Assembly: GCF_018137965.1 (NCBI RefSeq)
Contig: NZ_CP073100.1
Location: 3,173,754-3,237,753 of the forward strand
DNA length: 64,000 nt
Direction of reading: 5' to 3'
From: Luteolibacter ambystomatis
GTDB taxonomy: Bacteria; Verrucomicrobiota; Verrucomicrobiia; Verrucomicrobiales; Akkermansiaceae
Shown here: piece after piece, positions 56,601 through 64,000 of the stretch
How the letters are laid out: every line of letters starts with the position of its first letter
How positions within the stretch are numbered: the stretch's first letter is position 1
Position numbers and translations under genes: made by a program
Notes under the pieces: model-generated
Database searches by the model: none
What the model saw: only the letters and a program-made list of their open reading frames with translations
What the model was told of the DNA's origin: nothing

Positions 56601-57329
56601 ATGATTGAAGTTGAGAACCTCAGCAAACACTTCGGCAGCAAGACTGCCGTCGACAACCTGTCCTTCTCCGTGAAGAAGGGCGAAGTCCTGGGCTTTCTCG
56701 GGCCCAACGGCGCCGGAAAATCCACCACCATGCGGATGATCACGGGCTTCATCCCGCCCAGCGCGGGCGATGCGAAGCTCTGTGGCATCTCGATCGTGGA
56801 CCAACCGGCGGAGGCCAAGAAGAAGGTCGGCTACCTGCCGGAATCGGCCCCGCTCTATAATGACATGACCGTGTCCGGCTTCCTGAAGTTCTGTGCGGAC
56901 ATCAGAGGCCTCTCCGGGACCCGGAAAAAGGACGCCGTGGAGAGCGCCATCGAGACCTGCTTCCTCGGCTCGGTCGCCCATCAGGGCATCGAAACGCTGT
57001 CGAAGGGTTACCGCCACCGCACCTGCCTGGCCCAAAGCCTCCTTCACGATCCGGAAATCCTGATCCTGGACGAACCCACCGACGGCCTCGACCCGAACCA
57101 GAAGTTCGAAATCCGCCAGTTGATCAAGCGCCTCGGCGCAACCAAGACGATCCTGTTCTCCACCCACATCCTCGAGGAAGTGGAGGCCGCCTGCTCCCGC
57201 GCCGTGATCGTGGACCGCGGCCGCATCGTCGCGGACGGCACCCCGGCCGAACTTGTGAAGCGCGGCGGCGGATCGCTCCACGATCTCTTCCGCAAGGTCA
57301 CCAGCCGCGACACGGAGGCGGCGGCCTGA
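56601..57329 (+). CDS. ABC transporter ATP-binding protein, GldA-like
   Basis: This 242-residue ATPase comes from a single-operon ABC exporter. Walker A is LGPNGAGKST with Lys40. The signature motif reads LSKGY instead of LSGGQ, as in GldA and related ABC-2 type ATPases. Walker B is LILDEPTDGLDP and the switch histidine is in LFSTHILEEVEA. The ATG at 56601 (MIEVENLSKHFG) was chosen; the frame is open to 56553 without conserved sequence. The permease, a GldG-type protein and a DUF4340 protein follow on the same strand. In Flavobacteria the Gld set is needed for gliding, but elsewhere the substrate is unknown. Confidence 0.93.
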   Translation: MIEVENLSKHFGSKTAVDNLSFSVKKGEVLGFLGPNGAGKSTTMRMITGFIPPSAGDAKLCGISIVDQPAEAKKKVGYLPESAPLYNDMTVSGFLKFCADIRGLSGTRKKDAVESAIETCFLGSVAHQGIETLSKGYRHRTCLAQSLLHDPEILILDEPTDGLDPNQKFEIRQLIKRLGATKTILFSTHILEEVEAACSRAVIVDRGRIVADGTPAELVKRGGGSLHDLFRKVTSRDTEAAA

Positions 57330-57333
57330 AAAC

Positions 57334-57361
57334 GGTTAAAGGTTCAGGGTTCGAGGTGATT
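57334..57361 (+). repeat. Four tandem degenerate heptamers (GGTTNNN type)
   Basis: The units read GGTTAAA, GGTTCAG, GGTTCGA and GGTGATT. They begin 4 bp after the ATPase stop codon. A second array of the complementary type lies 23 bp further on, so the two could pair as an imperfect long hairpin. Confidence 0.7.
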
Positions 57362-57384
57362 GGGCATGCGCCCCGACCTCTTCC

Positions 57385-57412
57385 CCCTAACCCATAACCT
57401 CCAACTTTTAAC
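57385..57412 (+). repeat. Four tandem degenerate heptamers (NNNNAAC type)
   Basis: The units read CCCTAAC, CCATAAC, CTCCAAC and TTTTAAC, each ending in AAC. They lie 17 bp before the permease start. Read on the other strand they match the preceding GGTT-type array. Confidence 0.7.
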
Positions 57413-57429
57413 TTCTTCCTACCTACTCC

Positions 57430-58164
57430 ATGAAACACATCTGGACCATCTTCAAGCGGGAGATCGTCAGCTACTTCACCCACCCCATCGCCTACGTGGT
57501 GATCGTGGTGTTCATCTTCCTCTCGATGCTGCTCGCATTCACGTTCGGGAACTTCCTGGCCGCGCGCGATGCCTCGCTCACCTACTCGTTCTTCCTCTAC
57601 CTGCCACTGCTGCTGATGATCCTCGTCCCCGCCGTGGGCATGCGCCTGTGGACGGACGAGCAGCGCAACGGCACGATCGAGCTGCTCGGAACCTTCCCGA
57701 TCTCCACCTGGAACATCATCGTCGGCAAGTTCCTCGCCGCTTCCCTCGTGTGGCTGGTGGCGCTGGCGCTGACCTTCCCGATCTGGATCACGGTCAACTA
57801 CCTCGGCAATCCGGACAACCTCATGATCTTCTCCGGCTATCTCGGAGCCTTCATGCTGTGCCTCACGTTCCTGGCGATCACCCTGCTGGTGTCCGCCTTC
57901 ACCCGTGACCAGGTCATCTGCCTCGTGGTGTCCTCCGGCATCTGCATCGTGCTGGTCCTCACCACCTTCGAATCGGTGGTGCAGATCTACGCGCAGAGCA
58001 TGCCGCAGTGGCTCGTCTCCTCGCTGACCTCGGCCGGCGTCTGGGACCACTTCATGTCGCTCGCCCGCGGCCTGTTCCGCCTCCAGGACTTCGTCTGGTT
58101 CGGCTCCATCATCCTGACCTGCCTGCTCGGTACCAGCGCGGTCCTTTCCGCGAAGCGCGCCTGA
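57430..58164 (+). CDS. ABC-2 type permease, GldF-like
   Basis: This 244-residue integral membrane protein has six hydrophobic segments, for example AYVVIVVFIFLSMLLAFTFG, FFLYLPLLLMILVPAVGM and VICLVVSSGICIVLVLTTF. The characteristic cytosolic loop after the second helix, LWTDEQRNGTIELLGTFPIS, is the coupling region of ABC-2 permeases. It lies downstream of the matching ATPase, separated by a 100-bp spacer full of heptamer repeats, and upstream of the GldG-type gene. Together these form one exporter; the substrate is unknown. Confidence 0.92.
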   Translation: MKHIWTIFKREIVSYFTHPIAYVVIVVFIFLSMLLAFTFGNFLAARDASLTYSFFLYLPLLLMILVPAVGMRLWTDEQRNGTIELLGTFPISTWNIIVGKFLAASLVWLVALALTFPIWITVNYLGNPDNLMIFSGYLGAFMLCLTFLAITLLVSAFTRDQVICLVVSSGICIVLVLTTFESVVQIYAQSMPQWLVSSLTSAGVWDHFMSLARGLFRLQDFVWFGSIILTCLLGTSAVLSAKRA

Positions 58165-58207
58165 TCCCCACGGAAAGCAGAAACCGAAACACGCACCTTT
58201 CCCAACC

Positions 58208-60112
58208 ATGTCCGCCAAAACCACCCATCCGGTGCTCAGGACCGTTCTCGGCATCATCGCCCTGATCCTGATCCTCGCGCTCGGCAACGTGCTCGTCTCC
58301 TCGCTGGGGATCGGCCATCGCGGCGCCGATTTCACCGAGAACAAGATCCACACCCTCTCCGACGGCACCAAGGCCATCCTCAAGGAGCTCGACGCACCCG
58401 TCGTGATCCGCTACTACGCCTCCCGTAATACCGGCTACCTGCCGGAGGAGCTGAAGCTCCACATGCGCCATGTGGACGACCTGCTGAAGGAATACACCAC
58501 CCTCGCCGGCGGCAAGCTGCGCGTGGAGAACCTCGACCCGCAGCCCGACACCGACGCCGAGGACTCCGCGAACCTCGATGGCATGAGCGGCCAGCGCCTC
58601 AATGACGAGAACCTGTTCTTCGGCATGGCGATCTCCTGCCTCGACAAGACCGCCAAGCTGCCCTTCCTCGATCCGAACGACGAGACGATGCTGGAATACC
58701 AGCTCTCCCGCGCGATCTCCGAAGTCAGCACGGTCAAGAAGCCGGTCGTCGGCGTGATGTCCGCCCTCGATCTGGAAGGCTCTCCGGCGATGATGCCCGG
58801 CCAGCAGGCCAGCCAAGGCTGGATCATCTACCAGCAGCTCAAGCAGTCCTACGACGTGAAGAACCTCGGCATGGCCCCGACCGCCATCGATCCGAAGGAA
58901 ATCAAGGCCCTGCTGCTCTTCCACCCCGCCAACATCACCCCGGCCGCCGAGTTCGCCGTCGACCAGTATCTGCTCCAGGGCGGCACCGTGATCGCCTGCG
59001 TCGATTCCTTCTCGGTCGCGGCCCAGATGACCAGCGGCGGCAATCCGATGATGGGCGGTGGCACTCCCACCACCTCCACCCTGCCGACCCTGTTCCCCGC
59101 GTGGGGCGTGACCTTCGAGTCCGGCCAGGTTGTCGCGGATGGCACCTATGCCACCATGATGAATGGCAACCGCAAGGCCGTGGCCGTCCTCACCCTGCCG
59201 CAGACCGCGATGCAGAAGGACAACGTGATCACCCGCAATCTCGACAGCGTCACCCTCTTCCTGCCCGGCGGCTTCGTCAAAAAAGGCGGCGGCGGAGTGA
59301 GCATCAACACGCTGCTCAAAACCTCCGACCAGGCCGCGCTGGTGGACTCCACCCGCGCCGCGCAGCTCGATCCGAAGCTGGACACCACCATGACCCGCAG
59401 CGGAACCGCCTACGACCTCGCCCTCACCCTCGATGGCAGGTTCAAGTCCGCCTTCCCGAACGGCAATCCGGCCGATGCCGCCAAGCCCGCCGATGACAAG
59501 AAGGACGGCGATAAGAAGGATGAGCCGAAGAAGGCCGATTCCCTCAAGGAAGCCACCGCCGAAGGCCACGTCTTCCTCATCGGTGACGTGGACGCCTTCT
59601 ACGACCGCTTCGCCTATCAATCCCAGAACTTCGGCGGCATGCAGATGGTTTCCCCGATCAATGGCAACTCCCCGCTGCTGCTGAACCTCATCGACCAGGC
59701 CGCCGGTTCCTCGCACCTCATCGGCGCCCGCAGCCGCTCCGCCACCCGCCGTCCGTTCGATGTCATCCAGAAGATGGAGGACGACTTCAACAAGACCATC
59801 GGCACCAAGATCGAGGAATTCGAGAAGCAGAAGACGGAAGCCCAGCAGAAACTCTCCGCCCTGCAGACCCAGAAGAGCCGCGGCAGCGAGCTTTACCTCT
59901 CGCCCGAGCAGGAAGCGGAAATCAAGAAGCTGCGCCAGCAGCAGGTCGATGCCTCCGGCAAGGTCCGTGACCTGGAGAAGGACCTGAAGCGCCAGAAGGA
60001 CAATCTCTTCGGCCGCATCTTCCGCTACAATGTCCTCGGCATGCCGCTGCTGGTCGCGCTGTTCGCGATCGGCCTCTTCATCACCCACCGCAGCCGCACC
60101 CGCGCCCGCTGA
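58208..60112 (+). CDS. GldG-type protein of ABC exporter (large periplasmic domain)
   Basis: This 634-residue protein is anchored by an N-terminal helix (VLGIIALILILALGNVLVSS) and a C-terminal helix (VLGMPLLVALFAIGLFITHR). The periplasmic part starts with KIHTLSDGTKAILKELDAPV and VIRYYASRNTGYLPEELKLH, the hallmark of the GldG family. A charged Lys/Asp stretch lies near residue 430. A coiled coil rich in Gln and Lys precedes the last helix (EKQKTEAQQKLSALQTQKSR). It follows the permease by 43 bp. In known systems such proteins form a complex with the ATPase and permease, but what they move is not established. Confidence 0.9.
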   Translation: MSAKTTHPVLRTVLGIIALILILALGNVLVSSLGIGHRGADFTENKIHTLSDGTKAILKELDAPVVIRYYASRNTGYLPEELKLHMRHVDDLLKEYTTLAGGKLRVENLDPQPDTDAEDSANLDGMSGQRLNDENLFFGMAISCLDKTAKLPFLDPNDETMLEYQLSRAISEVSTVKKPVVGVMSALDLEGSPAMMPGQQASQGWIIYQQLKQSYDVKNLGMAPTAIDPKEIKALLLFHPANITPAAEFAVDQYLLQGGTVIACVDSFSVAAQMTSGGNPMMGGGTPTTSTLPTLFPAWGVTFESGQVVADGTYATMMNGNRKAVAVLTLPQTAMQKDNVITRNLDSVTLFLPGGFVKKGGGGVSINTLLKTSDQAALVDSTRAAQLDPKLDTTMTRSGTAYDLALTLDGRFKSAFPNGNPADAAKPADDKKDGDKKDEPKKADSLKEATAEGHVFLIGDVDAFYDRFAYQSQNFGGMQMVSPINGNSPLLLNLIDQAAGSSHLIGARSRSATRRPFDVIQKMEDDFNKTIGTKIEEFEKQKTEAQQKLSALQTQKSRGSELYLSPEQEAEIKKLRQQQVDASGKVRDLEKDLKRQKDNLFGRIFRYNVLGMPLLVALFAIGLFITHRSRTRAR

Positions 60113-60147
60113 ACCCACCCTCACTCCAGCCTCAATCTTTTAAGACC

Positions 60148-61485
60148 ATGTCAAAACGCCTGGTTATCGTCCTGTGGGTCATCGCCGTCGCTCTCGGTGG
60201 CCTCGTCTATGTTGTGAAGTCCGGCCAGAGCACGCCGGCCAAAGGCAAAGCCGCACGCAAGTCCGGCCAGACTTTGTTCGAATCGTTCCCCGGCGCTGAA
60301 GTCGCCGCGATCACCATCAGCGGCGCGGACGGCACCACCCACCTCGCCAAGAAGGACGGCAAGTGGACCGTCACCGACCGCGACGCCTATCCGGCGAACA
60401 CGCAGAATGTGAACGATCTCATCCGCACCATCGGTGACGTGAAGGTGGTCGGCGCGATCGAAGATGCCGCTTCCTACTCCGCCCGCTTCGGCATCGATCC
60501 CTCTGCCGCGAAAGCGGAGGACCGCGGCATCGAGCTGACGTTTGCCAACGCTTCCGGCAGCGAGCTTGCCAAGGTCTCGCTCGGCAAGAGCATCGGCGGC
60601 AGTGAAGCCGGGCCGATGGGTCCGATGGGCGGTGGCTCCACCGGCCGCTTCGTGCTGAACCAGGGCGACAAGTCCGCGATCTACAGGACCAGCGAGATGT
60701 TCAGCGCGGTGAGCACCGATCCGAAGACCTGGTTGTCCGAGGACTTCATCAAGATCGAGAAGCCGAAGAGCGTGTCCGTCACCGTGCCGGGCAAAGGCGA
60801 CATCGCGTGGAAGGTCAGCCGCGACAACGAAGAAGCCAACTTCAACCTCGAAGGTGCGAAGCCGGAGGACAATTACGATGCGTCCACCGCCACCCCGCTG
60901 AAGACCTTGTTCTCGTTCGCGAAGTTCGATGACGTGGTGCCCACCGCGGATGTCGCGAAGCGCGCCCAGCCGGACCAGAAGCGCGTGGCCACCATCGAGA
61001 CGTTCGAAGGTTCCACCTACACGCTCAACATCACCCCGGCCAAGGCCGCGGACGCGAAGCCCGGTGAAGAACCGCCCGCCGCCACCGATGGCAGCTACTT
61101 CGTCACCGTGGACGTGACCGCCACCCTGCCGACCGAGCGCAAGAAGGAAGAAGGCGAGAAGCCGGAGGACGCCAAGGTCAAGGACGAGGCTTTCACCACC
61201 CGTCTCAAGGATCTGAAGGCCAAACTCGCCGCCGATCAGGCACTGAAGGGACGCACCTTCGAGCTCCGCCAGTTCGCCCTCGACATGCTGCTCAAGGGCC
61301 GCGACGGCTTCAAGAAGCAGGCCGCACCCGCCGGTGGTCCGCAAGGCATGCAGGGAATGCAGGGTCTGCCTCCCGGCATGATGATGCCCCACGGTGCCAC
61401 TCCCGGCCCCGGCACCAAGGCCGGACCGGTGGAAGCCGTCACCCCGCCGATCCAGGTCCCCGCCCAGAGCGAAGACGACAAGTGA
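60148..61485 (+). CDS. DUF4340 domain protein, partner of the GldA/F/G-like exporter
   Basis: This 445-residue protein has an N-terminal helix (LVIVLWVIAVALGGLVYVVK), followed by the repeated beta-rich DUF4340 pattern (AAITISGADGTTHLAKKDGK, WTVTDRDAYPANTQNVNDLI). The last 60 residues are rich in Gly, Met and Pro. Proteins of this kind regularly follow gldG-type genes, and here it follows by 35 bp on the same strand. It is probably an outer part of the same complex. A strong hairpin with a T-run ends the operon directly after it. Confidence 0.9.
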   Translation: MSKRLVIVLWVIAVALGGLVYVVKSGQSTPAKGKAARKSGQTLFESFPGAEVAAITISGADGTTHLAKKDGKWTVTDRDAYPANTQNVNDLIRTIGDVKVVGAIEDAASYSARFGIDPSAAKAEDRGIELTFANASGSELAKVSLGKSIGGSEAGPMGPMGGGSTGRFVLNQGDKSAIYRTSEMFSAVSTDPKTWLSEDFIKIEKPKSVSVTVPGKGDIAWKVSRDNEEANFNLEGAKPEDNYDASTATPLKTLFSFAKFDDVVPTADVAKRAQPDQKRVATIETFEGSTYTLNITPAKAADAKPGEEPPAATDGSYFVTVDVTATLPTERKKEEGEKPEDAKVKDEAFTTRLKDLKAKLAADQALKGRTFELRQFALDMLLKGRDGFKKQAAPAGGPQGMQGMQGLPPGMMMPHGATPGPGTKAGPVEAVTPPIQVPAQSEDDK

Positions 61486-61512
61486 AGCCCGGCACGGTTC
61501 TCTGAATCTCCG

Positions 61513-61547
61513 GACGGCGGACCGCAAGGTCCGCCGTCTTTGTTTTT
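61513..61547 (+). terminator. Hairpin terminator of the ABC exporter operon
   Basis: A perfect 11-bp stem (GACGGCGGACC with GGTCCGCCGTC) and a GCAA loop are followed by TTTGTTTTT. The core ACGGCGGACC arm is the same as in the hairpin after gyrA. Confidence 0.92.
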
Positions 61548-61622
61548 CCGGCATCTGGTTGCCTGAACCGACCGGTTGGCCACCGATAGAAGCAGGCTTC
61601 CTTGTTCCGTAGCGGAAATTCC

Positions 61623-62780
61623 ATGCTTCCGTTCATTGCCTGTCTGCTCCTCCCTGCCGCCGTCCTCGCGGCCGAGCCCGCGGTGACCGATCTCTTCCGC
61701 GGCAGCGGTCATGCACCGGATCACACGTATCGTATCCCCTCGCTGGCGGTCACACCGAAGGGCGCGCTGCTTGCCTTTGCGGAGCTCCGGAAGAACAACG
61801 GCGGCGACACAGGGGATATCGATATTGTTCTCAGACGCTCGGACGATGGCGGGAAGACTTGGAAGCCGATGCAGGTGATCGCCGATTTCGGGATGGACAC
61901 CATCGGCAATGCCACTCCCATCGTGGATCAGCGGACCGGTCGCATCACCGTGCTGGCGCAGTGGAACCGCCTTCCGGAACGCAAACTCGCTCCCGGATTT
62001 GGCGAAGACTCGCGTCGCCTCTACCAACTGCACAGCGACGATGACGGCATGACGTGGTCCCGGCCGGAGAACATCACGGAGCAGGTGAAGCAGCCCTCCT
62101 GGAGCTGGCTCGCCACCGGCCCCGGCGCGGGCATTGTCCTCACCCGTGGCACGCACAAGGGGCGCTATGTGGCCGGCATCAATCATCGCGAAACCGCAGG
62201 CGACGCTCCCGGCTACTACGCGCACGCCATCTACTCCGACGACTCCGGAAAAACCTGGAAATCCTCCCGCACCTACGCCTCCCGTCACACCAACGAGTGC
62301 GAGATCGCGGAACTCACGGACGGCTCGCTGATGCTGAACATGCGCAACCACGGCTCCAACAGACGCGACCGGGCCATCGCGATTTCCAAGGATGGCGGCG
62401 AAACGTGGGAAGACACAAGATGGGATGCGAATCTTCCCGAACCCCAGTGCATGGGCTCGATCCGGCGGGCCACATGGCCGTCGGACTTCAAACCCGGTCT
62501 CATTCTCTTCTCGAATCCCGCATCCCGCAAAAGCCGGCAGGATCTCATCCTACGCGGTTCCCTTGACGAAGGCGTGACCTGGCCGCTGGCGAAACTCATC
62601 AAATCCGGAGATGCCGCCTACAGCCACCTCGCCACGCTGCCGGATGGAACCATCGCCATTGCCTACGAAACCGACCGCTATTCGCGCATCGCTCTCACCA
62701 CGATCCAGCCAGCAGATTTACAGTCTGCCCCGGAAGTCGCGAACCCGGACGGCACCTTGAAAGAAAACGCGGCGCGTTAG
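61623..62780 (+). CDS. Secreted exo-alpha-sialidase (BNR-repeat, GH33-like)
   Basis: This 385-residue exported glycosidase has a signal peptide (MLPFIACLLLPAAVLAAEP). The RIP motif is in TYRIPSLAVTPKG. Four Asp-box motifs appear as SDDGGKTW, SDDDGMTW, SDDSGKTW and SKDGGETW, the blades of the sialidase propeller. Conserved arginine positions lie in VLRRSDD, NMRNHG and SIRRATW, and the glutamate region is TNECEIAELTDGSL. The gene starts at ATG 61623; the frame is open to 61602. It lies between a terminator and a MATE gene and appears to be a single unit. Activity on sialic acid is likely but not proved, since some members act on related sugars. Confidence 0.87.
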   Translation: MLPFIACLLLPAAVLAAEPAVTDLFRGSGHAPDHTYRIPSLAVTPKGALLAFAELRKNNGGDTGDIDIVLRRSDDGGKTWKPMQVIADFGMDTIGNATPIVDQRTGRITVLAQWNRLPERKLAPGFGEDSRRLYQLHSDDDGMTWSRPENITEQVKQPSWSWLATGPGAGIVLTRGTHKGRYVAGINHRETAGDAPGYYAHAIYSDDSGKTWKSSRTYASRHTNECEIAELTDGSLMLNMRNHGSNRRDRAIAISKDGGETWEDTRWDANLPEPQCMGSIRRATWPSDFKPGLILFSNPASRKSRQDLILRGSLDEGVTWPLAKLIKSGDAAYSHLATLPDGTIAIAYETDRYSRIALTTIQPADLQSAPEVANPDGTLKENAAR

Positions 62781-62858
62781 ATTAAATCACCGGACAGCAC
62801 TGGCGCGCCGGAACAATCCGTGCCATCAGTGCCGCGCCCCGGCGGGAAACGACGTCGG

Positions 62859-64000
62859 ATGCCGTTTCATTCCATGTCCGACCCATCGCTTCCGGAGGCA
62901 TCCTCCGACACCCGGCCTTCCCCAACTTTCTGGCGGAGCGTCGGCCAATCGCTGAAAGGCGAACACCACGACTACACCTCCGAGCCGCTCGGCCGGGCGG
63001 TGCTGCTGCTGGCTGTACCGATGGTGTTGGAAATGGTGATGGAGTCGTTGTTCGCGATCTCGGACGTGTTCTGGGTTTCGCACCTCGGCAAGGACGCGGT
63101 GGCGGTGGTCGGCCTCACCGAATCGATCATGACGCTCATCTACGCGGTCGCGATCGGCATTTCGATTGCAGCGACCGCCATTGTCTCGCGCCGCATCGGT
63201 GAGAACGATCCGGAGAAGGCATCGCATTCCGCAGGCCAGATCGTGCTGGCGGGCCTCGGGATTTCCGCCGGCATCGGCGTGGTGCTCGGCTGGTATGCTC
63301 CGCAGATCCTGCGGGCCATGGGTGCCGATGAAGGCATCGTGGCGATGGGCTCGGATTTCGCGCGGGTGATGTTTGGTGGAAACACCACCGTGTTCCTCAT
63401 TTTCCTGATCAACGCCATCTTCCGTGGCGCGGGGGATGCCGTGATCGCCATGCGCACGCTCTGGCTGGCGAACGGCCTGAACATCGTGCTCGGTCCCTGC
63501 TTCATCTTCGGCTGGGGGCCATTCCCCGAAATGGGCGTCACCGGTGCTGCCGTCGCCACCAACATCGGCCGCGGAGTCGGCGTGATCTACCAGCTCTGGC
63601 ATCTGACCGGCCATCACAGCCGCATCCGCGTGCTGCTCCGCCATTTCATTCCGGACCGCGAGGTCCTCGGCACCCTGATGAGCAAGGCGGGCAGCGGCAT
63701 CGCGCAACTTCTGATCAGCACCACGAGCTGGGTGGGTCTGTTCAAGATCCTCGCCCTCTTCGGCAGCTCCGCGCTGGCGGGCTACACCATCGCCATCCGC
63801 ATCGTGATCTTCGCGCTCATGCCCGCGATGGGACTTTCCAATGCCGGAGCGACGCTGGTGGGACAGAATCTCGGCGCGGAAAAACCGGACCGCGCGGAGG
63901 CCGCGGTACGCATGGCCACGCGTTACAACATCCTCGTGCTCGGCATCGTCGGATTGCTCTTCATCCTTTTCGCCGGACCGTTGGTCAGCCTCTTCACCCA
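62859..64000 (+). CDS. MATE family efflux transporter, 3' end outside window
   Basis: About 380 residues of a multidrug and toxin extrusion family protein are visible; no stop codon occurs before the right edge. After a short soluble head, the first helix LGRAVLLLAVPMVLEMVMES is followed by FAISDVFWVSHLGKDAVAVV, the classic MATE opening. Further helices (TLIYAVAIGISIAATAIVSR, TTVFLIFLINAIFRGAGDAV and others) and the second-half repeat (SNAGATLVGQNLGAEKPDRA) are present. Two starts are possible, ATG 62859 and ATG 62874, and neither has a convincing ribosome site. It should exchange Na+ or H+ for organic cations. It is 43 kb from the NRPS-PKS cluster, so there is no reason to link them. Confidence 0.92.
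   Translation, partial: MPFHSMSDPSLPEASSDTRPSPTFWRSVGQSLKGEHHDYTSEPLGRAVLLLAVPMVLEMVMESLFAISDVFWVSHLGKDAVAVVGLTESIMTLIYAVAIGISIAATAIVSRRIGENDPEKASHSAGQIVLAGLGISAGIGVVLGWYAPQILRAMGADEGIVAMGSDFARVMFGGNTTVFLIFLINAIFRGAGDAVIAMRTLWLANGLNIVLGPCFIFGWGPFPEMGVTGAAVATNIGRGVGVIYQLWHLTGHHSRIRVLLRHFIPDREVLGTLMSKAGSGIAQLLISTTSWVGLFKILALFGSSALAGYTIAIRIVIFALMPAMGLSNAGATLVGQNLGAEKPDRAEAAVRMATRYNILVLGIVGLLFILFAGPLVSLFT

Noticed and set aside
58109..60124. Minus-strand frame of 671 codons
   Set aside because: It is antisense to the GldG-type gene, which has family motifs and sits in a consistent operon.

Overview
The window is about 64 kb of high-GC, densely coded bacterial chromosome. It most likely comes from Verrucomicrobiota, near Akkermansia/Luteolibacter-type Verrucomicrobiae. 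The strongest evidence is a five-gene block (40245-47531) with the same order and protein architecture as the Akkermansia Amuc_1098-1102 pilus-like locus. Supporting evidence comes from a GyrA of the [10 protein letters not shown] type, short zinc-ribbon proteins, many weak Shine-Dalgarno sites, and large secreted proteins with calcium-binding repeats. The genus is an inference.

Layout. (1) 1-5576, minus strand: an exopolysaccharide operon in the order outer-membrane beta-barrel, SLBB/Wza-like export protein, Wzc/GumC-like co-polymerase, and polyprenyl-phosphate sugar transferase (cut by the window edge). (2) 5837-22607, plus strand: a compact hybrid NRPS-PKS cluster. It has a stand-alone A-PCP starter protein, a 2987-residue KS-AT-ACP-aminotransferase-C-A-N-methyltransferase-PCP protein, a C-A-PCP-TE terminal protein, a phosphopantetheinyl transferase, and a membrane zinc-ribbon protein. 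(3) 22617-30878, minus strand: two unassigned proteins, RNase D, a second zinc-ribbon protein, gyrB and gyrA. (4) 30976-38050, minus strand: two very large secreted proteins, one with TSP3 and BACON-like regions and one metzincin protease. (5) 38176-47531, minus strand: rho, coaE and the pilus-like locus. (6) 47690-56441: aroD, a DinG-like helicase, an LptF/G-type permease, two unassigned small proteins, ybeY, a PgpH-like HD hydrolase and phoH. (7) 56601-64000, plus strand: a GldA/F/G-like ABC system with a DUF4340 protein, a sialidase and the start of a MATE transporter.

How the genes may work together. Protein 1 of the NRPS-PKS should load an amino acid. Protein 2 should extend it with malonate, convert the beta-ketone to an amine, then add a glycine-like residue and N-methylate it. 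Protein 3 should add a valine-like residue and release the product through its thioesterase. The expected product is a very short peptide-polyketide with a beta-amino group next to the carbon carrying the starter amine. The PPTase would activate all four carrier domains. A perfect AT-rich 24-bp dyad lies 43 bp before the first start codon. No dedicated transporter or regulator is visible beside the cluster.

Structure beyond genes: degenerate tandem heptanucleotide repeats occur at several loci, one of them in frame inside an adenylation domain. Six hairpin terminators are visible, two sharing almost the same stem. No tRNA, rRNA, CRISPR array, insertion sequence or prophage was recognised.
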